A stretch of DNA of 63,949 bases from Thermovirga sp. (GTDB taxonomy: Bacteria; Synergistota; Synergistia; Synergistales; Thermovirgaceae), in NCBI RefSeq assembly GCF_017656375.1, contig NZ_JACDOB010000007.1, forward strand, positions 1 to 63,949. Reading direction: 5' to 3'. A program made the translations under genes and the position numbers. Positions within the stretch are counted from its first letter, which is position 1, and the number at the start of each line of letters is the position of its first letter. Shown in pieces: positions 15,791-23,999 of the stretch. Under the pieces are notes generated by a model. That model did no database searches. It saw nothing but the letters and a program-made list of their open reading frames with translations, and was not told the origin of the DNA.

Positions 15791-17759
15791 AAAGAAAAGG
15801 CAACAAACTACTGTAGACATAGAAGAGTTGAACAAAAAGCTAGATAACAAACGAAGCTTGACTGGAATTGCTGCAAAAATATGTTTCTTTTTAGCTATTT
15901 GCATGTCCATATTTCATTTATATACATCTGGCTTCGGGATGCTTCCGCAAATGCAGCATAGAGCTATCCACTTGGCGTTCGCCCTGTCTCTTACATTCTT
16001 TATCTATCCTTCATCTGATAAGTACAGAGAAAAAGTCCCTTGGTTCGATTGGGTAGTTATCGTTTTTTCATTGGGAGTTGGTGCTTATCTAGTCCTCGAC
16101 TATATGAATATTGCCATGCGCGCCGGTGACCCACTAACTAGGGATCTGGTTCTAGGTGGTTTTACCATATTGATAGTAATGGAAGCCACCCGTCGAAGCA
16201 TGGGATGGCCATTGGTAATAGTAGCATCTTCCTTCTTGCTCTATGCCCTACTAGGGCATCTCATTCCTGGAAATCTGGGGCATAAACAATACGGGCTTTC
16301 AAGAATTATCGAACACATGTTCCTCACGAGTGAAGGAATTTATGGTGTTGCTATTTACGTCACTTCCACTTTCGTGTTTGTTTTCATATTGCTTGGTTCA
16401 TTCCTCATAGAAACGGGCGGAGCGCAAGCCTTTATAGACCTCGCTTTTTCCCTTACAGGCCGTTACCGTGGTGGCCCCGCAAAAGCAGCCGTCGTAGGAA
16501 GCGGATTAATGGGAACTATCTCCGGAAGCTCTTTTGCAAATGTCGCAGGTACGGGAACTTTCACAATCCCATTGATGAAAAGCGTAGGTTACAAACCCGA
16601 ATTTGCCGGAGGTGTAGAAGCAGCAGCGTCATCTGGAGGTCAAATTATGCCACCTATTATGGGTGCTGCAGCATTCATAATGGCAGAAATGACCGGTGTA
16701 CCGTATGGTAAGCTTATTGTTCACGCGGCTATTCCAGCCGTCTTATACTATCTTTCTGTTTTTCTAATGGTCGATTTCGAAGCTGCAAAAATGGGCCTAA
16801 AGGGACTCAGAAAAGATCAATTGCCAAGCTTTATAGAAACGTTAAAAAAAGGCGGGTTCTTACTTCTCGCCCCATTAAGCATAGTTTACATGCTACTGGC
16901 AGGCTACTCACCTATTAAAGCGTCATTTAGTGCAGTTATGCTGGTCATAGTTGCAAGTTTCATAAGGAAAGAAACACGATTGACTCCTAAAAAATTCCTA
17001 CGAGCTCTTGAAATGGGTGCCAGAGGAGCACTAAGCGTAATTGCAGCATGCGCCGTGGCCGGCCTAATAGTAGGCACCGTAACCCTTACAGGATTAGGCT
17101 TAAAATTTGCAGACCTTATAATAGCTCTCTCTAAAGGATCACTTTATCCTGCTCTTGTGTTGACAATGCTCGCTTCAATAATTATGGGTATGGGAATGCC
17201 CACAACTGCCCTTTACATTATTCTTGGCTCCATGGTGGCACCAGCATTGGTGAAAATGAATGTTCCAATAGTGGCAGCACACCTTTTCATCTTCTATTTT
17301 GGGTGTATGGCTTCCGTTACACCACCTGTAGCCCTCAGCTCCTATCTAGCTGCAGCGATAGCGAAGGGGGACGCAGTAAAAACAGCTCTAAATGGTCTAC
17401 GATTAGCCTCTGCAGCATTCATACTTCCCTTTATATTTGCTCTTGAACCCAAACTACTTCTTATAAACGCTTCCTTCTCTTCCGCTACAATAGCTACGAT
17501 AACGGCAATCCTTGGAGTAGTAGCCATGGCATCATGTCTAGAAAACTACTTCTTCGGACCTTTAAACATTTTTCAAAGAATTCTCATGGGCATAGCGGCC
17601 TTGGCCATGATGTATCCAGAGATATACTCAGATTTATTAGGTCTTGGGCTTATCCTGTCAATTTATTTCATGCAGAAAATAATTAAGGCAAAAAACGCGA
17701 CCTCTTTCCCTTTAAAAGTTTCAAAAGCTCCTGTAGAGGGGGAAGAGAAAAATGAATAA
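15774..17759 (+). CDS. TRAP transporter fused permease (DctQM, TAXI type)
   Basis: A 661-residue multi-pass protein combining the small 4-helix DctQ-like part (about 1-170) and the large DctM part. DctM hallmarks are GTISGSSFANVAGTGTFTIPLMK, AAASSGGQIMPPIMGAAAFIMAE, MGMGMPTTALYIILG and ASVTPPVALSSYLAA. The start is ATG 15774 behind GAGGTGAGG; the open frame from 15702 reads through the DUF1850 gene. It imports the ligand of the upstream binding protein using a sodium or proton gradient. It overlaps the next gene by 8 bases. Confidence 0.92.
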   Translation: MFFLNRKKRQQTTVDIEELNKKLDNKRSLTGIAAKICFFLAICMSIFHLYTSGFGMLPQMQHRAIHLAFALSLTFFIYPSSDKYREKVPWFDWVVIVFSLGVGAYLVLDYMNIAMRAGDPLTRDLVLGGFTILIVMEATRRSMGWPLVIVASSFLLYALLGHLIPGNLGHKQYGLSRIIEHMFLTSEGIYGVAIYVTSTFVFVFILLGSFLIETGGAQAFIDLAFSLTGRYRGGPAKAAVVGSGLMGTISGSSFANVAGTGTFTIPLMKSVGYKPEFAGGVEAAASSGGQIMPPIMGAAAFIMAEMTGVPYGKLIVHAAIPAVLYYLSVFLMVDFEAAKMGLKGLRKDQLPSFIETLKKGGFLLLAPLSIVYMLLAGYSPIKASFSAVMLVIVASFIRKETRLTPKKFLRALEMGARGALSVIAACAVAGLIVGTVTLTGLGLKFADLIIALSKGSLYPALVLTMLASIIMGMGMPTTALYIILGSMVAPALVKMNVPIVAAHLFIFYFGCMASVTPPVALSSYLAAAIAKGDAVKTALNGLRLASAAFILPFIFALEPKLLLINASFSSATIATITAILGVVAMASCLENYFFGPLNIFQRILMGIAALAMMYPEIYSDLLGLGLILSIYFMQKIIKAKNATSFPLKVSKAPVEGEEKNE

Positions 17760-18885
17760 AATTACCGTTATAGGAGCAGGTAATGGTGGCACTAGTATTG
17801 CAGCTTGGCTTTCTTTAAAAGGCTGTAAAGTTAAACTTTACGACAAGTTCGAATCAACTTTAACTGAGATCAGAAATGCTAAAGGCATATTATTAAAGGG
17901 GAAAGGAATACGTGGATTCGCACCTATCGAGAAAGCCACATCGAACATAGAAGAAGCGCTTGAAGGCTCAAGCCTTATAATGGTCGTCACTCCTGCCTTT
18001 GCTCATGCAGAAATTGCCAAGCTTTGTGCACCTTATCTAGTCAACGGGCAAATAATAATCCTCAACCCTGGGCGAACAGGAGGCGCCATAGAATTTCATA
18101 AAGTCGCCACGGAAGTTAATCCTTCGGCATCCTTCACCATAGCGGAAACTCAATCGCTTATTTTTGCCTGTAGAATAACTGGCCCTGCAGAAGCAACTAT
18201 ATATGAAATAAAACGGAAAATGCCTGTTGCCGCCATCCCTACATCGCAGACACAAAAAGTAGCAAACATTCTATCTTCTTACTTCCCTCAAATCCAAGCT
18301 GCTCAGAGCGTACTAGAAACAAGTTTATCTAACATAGGAGCTATATTCCATCCAACCCCCACTATATTAAATATTGCAAGAATTGAAGCAAAACACAACT
18401 TTGAATATTACCTGCAGGGCATATCACCTTGCGTCTCAAAAATCCTAGAGCGTTTAGACAGTGAAAGAATAGCTTTAGCTTCAAGAATGGGCCTCAATGT
18501 ACCAAGCGCCAAACAGTGGCTCCAAGAAGTTTACGGTATTCCAATAAAGGACTCCGAAACTCTTTATGAAGCCATACAAAAACAAAAAGCCTATAAAGGC
18601 ATACTAGCTCCCAAAACGCCTGACGTGAGATATATCACTGAAGATGTTCCCATGAGCCTTGTACCCCTCTCTGAGCTAGCCAAGGTTTTTGAAATAAAAA
18701 CTCCTGTCATGGATAGCATCATTTGTTTAGCTAACATCATCCATGATTGTGATTATAGAAAAAACGGGAGAAATCTTAAGAAATTAGGCTTAGAGAAAAT
18801 GACTCCAGATCAAATAATTAATTCTTTTGCACATATAACATCGGAAAGGAAGGTACATAACGATGATAAAAGACAAGCAAGTTAA
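17752..18885 (+). CDS. NAD(P)-dependent octopine/opine dehydrogenase family protein
   Basis: A 377-residue protein. An N-terminal Rossmann domain opens ITVIGAGNGGTSIAAWLSLKG. The C-terminal NAD/NADP octopine/nopaline dehydrogenase domain contains SLSNIGAIFHPTPTILNIARIE, whose histidine matches the catalytic position in this family. Opine dehydrogenases reductively couple an amino acid with a 2-oxo acid, or reverse this. The 8-base overlap with the permease and 23-base open-frame overlap with the next gene make this part of the transporter operon. It could split an imported opine-like compound, but related proteins have other substrates and the direction cannot be told from sequence. Confidence 0.82.
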   Translation: MNKITVIGAGNGGTSIAAWLSLKGCKVKLYDKFESTLTEIRNAKGILLKGKGIRGFAPIEKATSNIEEALEGSSLIMVVTPAFAHAEIAKLCAPYLVNGQIIILNPGRTGGAIEFHKVATEVNPSASFTIAETQSLIFACRITGPAEATIYEIKRKMPVAAIPTSQTQKVANILSSYFPQIQAAQSVLETSLSNIGAIFHPTPTILNIARIEAKHNFEYYLQGISPCVSKILERLDSERIALASRMGLNVPSAKQWLQEVYGIPIKDSETLYEAIQKQKAYKGILAPKTPDVRYITEDVPMSLVPLSELAKVFEIKTPVMDSIICLANIIHDCDYRKNGRNLKKLGLEKMTPDQIINSFAHITSERKVHNDDKRQAS

Positions 18886-19909
18886 ATTTTTATATCTCAA
18901 CCAGAAGGAAGTCATCCAATGCGGAGCTTTGGATATGTTCATGGTTATGGGACAAATAGAGAACTTCTTTTCCCTTCATGATAATGGTGAAACCATAATA
19001 CCAGATAAAGTTACCTTACGTTGGGGAGATGCCTCTTCCGAAGCTGTCACGGGAAGAATAAATGCAATGCCAGGCTTTGTAGGAGGGGAAATAAACACAG
19101 CAGGCATAAAATGGATAGGGAGCAAACCCCTCAATCCCACAAAATACGGTTTACCAAGAGCATCAGCTCTAACCATTTTGAACGATCCAGAAACAGGGCT
19201 TCCAATAGCTATAATGGACGGAACTATTATAAGCGCCATGAGAACTGGTGCCGTCACAGGCGTAGCGACAAAATATCTGGCTCGAAAAAACTCAGAAAAA
19301 GCAGCCTTCATCGGGGCGGGGACACAAAATCATACGCAACTTCAAGCAATTATGACAGCTGTTCCCTCGCTTAAAGAAATCGTGATTTGCGACCTCTCCG
19401 AAGACAGACTCAAAAACTTCGTAAACTTAGAAAAAACGAGATGGCCTGAATTATCGATCAAATATACTACCTCAGCAGAAGAAGCCGTTAGGGACTCAGA
19501 CATCGTTGTCACGGCAACGACAACCTTAAACCCGATAGTCAAGGCTAACTGGATAAAAAACGGTGCTTTCTTAGCAAACGTAGGCAACTATGAATTTGAA
19601 TTCGACGCAATAAGAAAGGCCAATAAAATCATAGTGGATGACTGGGATGCATTGGTTCACCGTGGAATTCAAACTCCGGCTATAATGGCAAAAGAAGGAT
19701 TATTGAGCAGAGAAGATATTTATGCAGAACTGGGAGCAATAGTAAACAGAAAAAAAGAAGCTCGACAAAGCGATGAAGAAATTATTTACTTTTGCGCCGT
19801 AGGAAACGGAGGAGAAGATGTAGCTGTAGCAAAGAAAATATATGACAAAGCATTGGAAAAGGGACTAGGGACATACTTGATTCTTTGGGATGAGCCCTTC
19901 TGGATCTAA
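18863..19909 (+). CDS. Ornithine cyclodeaminase / mu-crystallin family protein
   Basis: A 348-residue protein. The substrate-domain signature IISAMRTGAVTGVATKYLARKN is followed by a Rossmann domain (AAFIGAGTQNHTQLQAI near 155, VICDLSEDRL, DIVVTATTT). The family includes ornithine cyclodeaminase, delta-1-pyrroline-2-carboxylate and ketimine reductases, alanine dehydrogenase and opine enzymes, so the exact reaction is open. ATG 18863 has GGAAAGGAAGG upstream. It is the last gene of the cassette and is followed by a strong bidirectional terminator. Next to an opine dehydrogenase and an epimerase-like enzyme, a role in imino-acid, opine or D-amino-acid breakdown is the best guess. Confidence 0.85.
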   Translation: MIKDKQVKFLYLNQKEVIQCGALDMFMVMGQIENFFSLHDNGETIIPDKVTLRWGDASSEAVTGRINAMPGFVGGEINTAGIKWIGSKPLNPTKYGLPRASALTILNDPETGLPIAIMDGTIISAMRTGAVTGVATKYLARKNSEKAAFIGAGTQNHTQLQAIMTAVPSLKEIVICDLSEDRLKNFVNLEKTRWPELSIKYTTSAEEAVRDSDIVVTATTTLNPIVKANWIKNGAFLANVGNYEFEFDAIRKANKIIVDDWDALVHRGIQTPAIMAKEGLLSREDIYAELGAIVNRKKEARQSDEEIIYFCAVGNGGEDVAVAKKIYDKALEKGLGTYLILWDEPFWI

Positions 19910-19922
19910 GGATTTAAATTAA

Positions 19923-19966
19923 GAAAAAGCGAAATGATAACGGCTTTTCGATCATTTCGCTTTTTC
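19923..19966. terminator. Strong bidirectional terminator closing the cassette
   Basis: GAAAAAGCGAAATGAT (19923-19938) pairs over all 16 bases with ATCATTTCGCTTTTTC (19951-19966) around a 12-base loop. A-rich and T-rich arms give a U tract in both directions. It lies just left of the right-hand 436-bp repeat. Confidence 0.92.
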
Positions 19967-19973
19967 TTTCTCT

Positions 19974-20458
19974 GGTGCAAAATAGCCATGCCTCTAAACA
20001 AGGAAGGTGTAACCCTGCTCCCTATAAATATGGAAAGGCCTTTACCTCACATAAAGAGCATTAACTACCTTCAGGGTTACCTACCATTGCGGGATGACCC
20101 TGAGGCTATAGAAATACTCTATTGCCCAAATGGCGAAATAACTGAAGCCTCCCACAGCAACGCCTTCATGGTTAAAGGAAAAGAAATAATAACCGCACCA
20201 ACAAGCAGGGTTTTAGCAGGAACCATGAGGAATATGGTAATAGAAATTGCAAAAGAAGCCGGGTTTGTCGTAAGGGAACGCTGCCCCCTTGTGGAAGAAC
20301 TCCCAGAGGCAGCTGAATTTTTCATAACCGGAAGCGTAAAAGAGATAATGCCGGTAGTAAAAGTTGGGGAAACACTCATAGGAAAGGGAAGGCCTGGCCC
20401 CGTCTCGCAAATGCTTAGGCATTTGTATCTACAAAATATAGCCCGTTGGTTGGAATAA
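19974..20458 (+). pseudogene. Truncated second copy of the class IV aminotransferase
   Basis: It starts within the codons for the CGIAMPL region of the aminotransferase (10844 onward), lacks the 168 bases equivalent to 10871-11038, then runs identical to 11036-11471 and ends NIARWLE rather than NLKRWLE. The deletion is exactly 56 codons and its ends share ACA, consistent with slippage or recombination at microhomology. No N-terminal domain, ribosome site or start is present; the open frame begins inside the terminator at 19923-19966. The PLP lysine (HIKSINYLQG) survives, but the fragment cannot fold as a complete class IV enzyme. Confidence 0.9.
19998..20433 (+). repeat. Right copy of the 436-bp perfect direct repeat
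   Basis: Identical to 11036-11471 in the same orientation. Beyond 20433 the sequences diverge abruptly, but both still encode RWLE and then stop. The right copy therefore keeps a natural gene end that differs from the left one, as expected if two related gene ends were recombined. Confidence 0.95.
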
Positions 20459-20566
20459 CATGATAAAATTATTCTCAGATAAGAATAAACTCTGTAATCA
20501 CGGCCACGCATAATAAAGCTAAAAAGCTTAAAAGCCAAACCTAATTTGGCGGGAGATGAAAAGGAT

Positions 20567-21484
20567 ATGGGTTTTCTTTCTGTGGGAGTGCAGGCGTGGG
20601 TAGCAGCTTTCGCTTCATTGTTAGTTCAATCTTTTTACTTAGTTTTACTTTTCTTTATGTTTGGCCTTAAGACAAATTTGGCCAAACATATAAGCGTCGA
20701 TGTAAGCCCTTCCCTAACCCTTCCAGCTTCTCCAGCGGAGACAGGCTATCTGTATCATGCAGATTACCATTACAATTGCCTGGTGGCATCTTTGGTACAC
20801 CTTGCAATTGAAGGAATAATATCCATTGCCGACCACTATGAGGGCTGGATAATTCATATGGAATCACCTTGTCCCTCTGCCCGTGCTCAAGAGGAAAAAT
20901 TTCTTTTCCAGGAAATGTTCAAAGACAAAAAAACCTATCTCATTGAACGAGACGCTCCCACAAAATTTGCGGAATTGAATAAATCCTTTCAGATACATAT
21001 GGATAAAACCTTTGGGAGCAAACTAACCAAACCTCATATTGAGGCTATCTTAGGAGTGGTTACCCTTGCAATATTCGGAGGTTTTTTGACCTTTACAGCA
21101 AATAATTGCTCTGCTGCGATCATAACCATATATTCAGCCCTTTCATTTGTATTAGCCTACATAGGCACGTTAATTCTAAGAAAGCCTACTTCATACTTGC
21201 TTAGGGGACATGAGATAGTTTCAGATCTTAGGTCCAAGATTATGAAAGGGCCAGACCCGTCTAAAAACACCGGAGAAATAATAGAGGATTACTTTTTGAA
21301 ATTGCCCCATGCCATAGCATTGGAAGTTGGCAGGTTTTGGACAATTGCAACTGTCGAAATGTTAAAATCAAGAGGCGTGGATCCCTCCTCGATTGAACCA
21401 GAGTGGTATTCTAATGAAAATCGTGGTTTAATGGATATCATAGGTCTTATAGACGGTCTCATAGAATGCCTGAAAAACAAGTAA
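20567..21484 (+). CDS. Membrane protein resembling the DUF2207/YciQ C-terminal region
   Basis: A 305-residue protein with an N-terminal membrane segment (about 10-35), a soluble region and two closely spaced membrane helices (about 165-210). The region from PASPAETGYLYHADYHYNCL through LVHLAIEGIISI and EEKFLFQEMF resembles the YciQ/DUF2207 pattern of a proline-containing lead, a repression-domain-like helix pair and an E-L-F motif. The start is ATG 20567; an upstream TTG at 20546 has no ribosome site. A small hairpin (GCCAAA/TTTGGC) precedes it. It lies 51 bases before the sensor kinase and may share its transcript. Function unknown. Confidence 0.6.
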   Translation: MGFLSVGVQAWVAAFASLLVQSFYLVLLFFMFGLKTNLAKHISVDVSPSLTLPASPAETGYLYHADYHYNCLVASLVHLAIEGIISIADHYEGWIIHMESPCPSARAQEEKFLFQEMFKDKKTYLIERDAPTKFAELNKSFQIHMDKTFGSKLTKPHIEAILGVVTLAIFGGFLTFTANNCSAAIITIYSALSFVLAYIGTLILRKPTSYLLRGHEIVSDLRSKIMKGPDPSKNTGEIIEDYFLKLPHAIALEVGRFWTIATVEMLKSRGVDPSSIEPEWYSNENRGLMDIIGLIDGLIECLKNK

Positions 21485-21535
21485 CCTAAAGGTCGACTAC
21501 ATACAAAAGACTTTCCGCGGAGGCACAAGAGCAGG

Positions 21536-23137
21536 ATGGAATCAGGAACAAAAACTGGGCTTCAGGCTCAATTGGTGCTGGTTTTACTTTTAGTTTCGTT
21601 GATGGGCCTTTTAGCCGTAGGGTTGGTAGGCTCTCACACAATAGAAGCCCAGTTTAAACGCATGATAGCCAAAAATGCCCGTAACATAGCCCTTTTGGTT
21701 GCAGAACATCCTGATATAAAAAAAGCCCTGGGTTTGCCAAAAGGAGAGCAAGTAATCCAGCCGATAGCAGAAAAGCTACGCAAGGAAACAGGCGTAAAAG
21801 CCATTATCATCATCGATAACGACGACAAAATATATTCTCACCCCATCTCGTATGAATTAGGAGCTAAATTTCAGGAAGAAGAGGGAGGCAAGGCATTAGA
21901 TTACCTTCCGCAAACGAAAGAATCCCAAACCATTATAGGCCCTTCCATACGGTCAAAAGCCCCAATAATAAGGGATGGAATCAAGGTAGGAGAAGTGATA
22001 GTGGATGCTTTGGTCAATGAAATCCAAAGCACCAAGTACAGCCTTTATGGCAAATTGCTCCTGGCCATATTCGCAGGCCTTGTAGTATCTGTAATAGCTG
22101 CTGCATCCCTGGCAAAGCGAGTCAAAAACATAATATACGGCATGGAACCAAGCGAAATTGCCCTGCTTTTGAAACAAAGAGAGGGCATAATAGAATCCAT
22201 AAGAGAAGGAATAATCGCCGTTGATTCCGACTCCAATATTACCCTCATTAACAGCGCCGCCAAAAAACTTTTCGGCATAGACAGGGATATCACTGGGCAA
22301 CCACTTGAGCCCATCCTTCCTGGAACGGCTCTCTGTCAAGTTGTCCAAAGCGGAAAGGCCCAATGGGACATGGAACTTAACATAAGAGGCAAAAAATTTT
22401 TAGCCCAACTTATACCCATATATAAGGGAAAAACCATTGCAGGAGCCATAGGAAGTTTCAGAGACCTCACTGAGGTAAGGGCTCAGGCGGAACAGATGAC
22501 TGGAGTTGCCCTCTACATAGAGGCTCTAAGGGCCCAAAACCACGAGTTCAAAAACAAGCTACAGGCTATAGCTGGCCTTATTCAACTTGAAGAATACGAA
22601 AAAGCCCTATCCTTCATATCGGAAATAACTTCGGCTCACCAGTCTCAGATATCTTTCATAGCCAAAAGATTCAAAAACCCTTCAGTGGGAGGCATACTAC
22701 TGGGAAAGAGCTCCAGATGCTCCGAACTAGGCATAGATTTCCAGATAGACCCAGACAGCTTCTGCAGCGAACTGGAAAGCTTCGACAACCTTTCATTGAT
22801 AATGATAATAGGCAACTTGCTGGAAAACGCCATTGAAGCCGTGCAAAGAATGCCCAAAGAAAGAAGAAAAGTGTATTTCGGCCTCTTCGAGGAGTCTGGG
22901 AAAATAATCATAAATGTAAGAGATTATGGAATGGGAATTGAACCTGAGCACATGCCTTATATCTTCGAAAAGGGATATTCTACCAAAGAAGGTCCCCACT
23001 CCAGGGGATACGGGTTATATAATGTAAAAAATAGAGTGGAAGAACTAGATGGAGATATAGAGGTAGAATCTACTCCTGGAGAAGGTACTGACTTTATAGT
23101 AACCCTACCGTATAGAGGTGAGAGCGATGGCCGATAA
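21536..23137 (+). CDS. Sensor histidine kinase, CitA/DcuS family
   Basis: A 533-residue membrane kinase. Membrane segments (about 12-35 and 170-193) flank an extracytoplasmic PAS-like (PDC) domain typical of CitA/DcuS sensors of carboxylates, followed by a cytoplasmic PAS domain (about 215-325). The phosphoacceptor is His336 in QNHEFKNKLQAIAGLIQ, the family's characteristic H-box. The HATPase has NLLENAIEAV, DYGMGI and GYGLYNVKNRVEE. It overlaps the response regulator frame at its 3' end. The TAXI transporter starting at 24000 is the natural target, so the sensed ligand is probably its substrate. Confidence 0.9.
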   Translation: MESGTKTGLQAQLVLVLLLVSLMGLLAVGLVGSHTIEAQFKRMIAKNARNIALLVAEHPDIKKALGLPKGEQVIQPIAEKLRKETGVKAIIIIDNDDKIYSHPISYELGAKFQEEEGGKALDYLPQTKESQTIIGPSIRSKAPIIRDGIKVGEVIVDALVNEIQSTKYSLYGKLLLAIFAGLVVSVIAAASLAKRVKNIIYGMEPSEIALLLKQREGIIESIREGIIAVDSDSNITLINSAAKKLFGIDRDITGQPLEPILPGTALCQVVQSGKAQWDMELNIRGKKFLAQLIPIYKGKTIAGAIGSFRDLTEVRAQAEQMTGVALYIEALRAQNHEFKNKLQAIAGLIQLEEYEKALSFISEITSAHQSQISFIAKRFKNPSVGGILLGKSSRCSELGIDFQIDPDSFCSELESFDNLSLIMIIGNLLENAIEAVQRMPKERRKVYFGLFEESGKIIINVRDYGMGIEPEHMPYIFEKGYSTKEGPHSRGYGLYNVKNRVEELDGDIEVESTPGEGTDFIVTLPYRGESDGR

Positions 23138-23810
23138 AATCCGCGCATTCATAGTAGAAGATGACCCTATGGTTGCAGACATTCTAAAAAAATTTGTATC
23201 TACGATGAAAAACTTTGTAGTCGTAGGACATGCCAGCAATGGGGAAAGGGCACTAGAAGACCTCCAAAAAACACATGTAGACTTGGTTTTTTTGGATATT
23301 TTCATGCCAGAGATGGATGGGCTTAAACTACTAAAGGAGCTGCGTTCAAGGGAGATGCCTGTAGATATCATAGTTATCTCCGCAGCCCAGGAAACGGACA
23401 CCGTAAACCAGGTGATTCGAGCAGGGGCCTTTGACTACATAATTAAGCCTTTCCTTTTTGAGAGGCTTAAATCGTCCCTTGAAACTTATCAAGAATATCG
23501 AGAAAAACTATTAAAAGGCAAAAATTCAGTCTCTCAAGATGACGTTGACGGGCTCTTTATCCTGCGAAGAAGCAAAAAGCATGGTTGCCTCCCTAAAGGC
23601 CTCAATATCTCTACCTTAGAAAGAGTAGAAGCACTGCTTGAAGAAAGCGCTCATCCCCTCTCAGCAGAGGAAACCGCAAAGGCCCTAGGCGTTTCAAGGG
23701 TAACGGCAAGGCGCTACCTAGAATATCTTGTAGATCAGGGAAGGGCTGTCGTAGAGCGAAGCTACGGTGAAGTTGGAAGGCCCGTTAACACCTACATTTC
23801 GATAAAATAA
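23127..23810 (+). CDS. Response regulator, CitB/DcuR family
   Basis: A 227-residue regulator. The receiver domain (1-120) has the acidic pair EDD at 11-13, phosphoacceptor Asp57 in VFLDIFMPEMDG and the lysine of YIIKPF. The C-terminal helix-turn-helix (about 165-220) reads SAEETAKALGVSRVTARRYLEYL, as in CitB/DcuR regulators. The start is ATG 23127 with AGAGGTGAG upstream; the GTG at 23118 lies in that site. It overlaps the kinase by 11 bases and precedes a 189-base regulatory region and the TAXI operon. Confidence 0.9.
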   Translation: MADKIRAFIVEDDPMVADILKKFVSTMKNFVVVGHASNGERALEDLQKTHVDLVFLDIFMPEMDGLKLLKELRSREMPVDIIVISAAQETDTVNQVIRAGAFDYIIKPFLFERLKSSLETYQEYREKLLKGKNSVSQDDVDGLFILRRSKKHGCLPKGLNISTLERVEALLEESAHPLSAEETAKALGVSRVTARRYLEYLVDQGRAVVERSYGEVGRPVNTYISIK

Positions 23811-23814
23811 CTTT

Positions 23815-23832
23815 ATTTTGTTCATTTTGTTC
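23815..23832. repeat. Tandem 9-base repeats upstream of the second TAXI operon
   Basis: ATTTTGTTC occurs twice head to tail (23815-23823 and 23824-23832), just after the response regulator stop. CitB-family regulators bind AT-rich sites; these repeats lie about 93-110 bases upstream of the proposed -35 and could be activator sites. Confidence 0.4.
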
Positions 23833-23881
23833 ATACTCAACCCATGGCACATCTAGTATCTTAGAAAATCTCGCCTCAAAC

Positions 23882-23921
23882 TTTAGACCAAAACTTACAA
23901 AATGTTATTTTAAGGTCTAAA
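23882..23921. promoter_or_regulatory. Inverted repeat upstream of the second TAXI promoter
   Basis: TTTAGACC (23882-23889) and GGTCTAAA (23914-23921) are exact inverted copies 24 bases apart, ending 4 bases before the -35 box. The position fits an activator binding on the same DNA face; a large RNA hairpin is less likely because it precedes the promoter. Confidence 0.5.
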
Positions 23922-23924
23922 CCA

Positions 23925-23953
23925 TTGTTATTGCATTCGCAAACATTTACTAT
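23925..23953 (+). promoter_or_regulatory. Candidate promoter of the second TAXI operon
   Basis: TTGTTA (23925-23930), 17 bases, TACTAT (23948-23953), 47 bases upstream of the binding-protein start. Confidence 0.5.
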
Positions 23954-23999
23954 GTAGCCAGGGTTTATAAAAAACTTACAAGAAGGAGTGATTGGTAGT

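Noticed and set aside
19934-20458. 174-residue open frame as a functional aminotransferase
   Set aside because: It begins within a terminator hairpin, has no ribosome site and lacks the N-terminal domain plus 56 internal codons.
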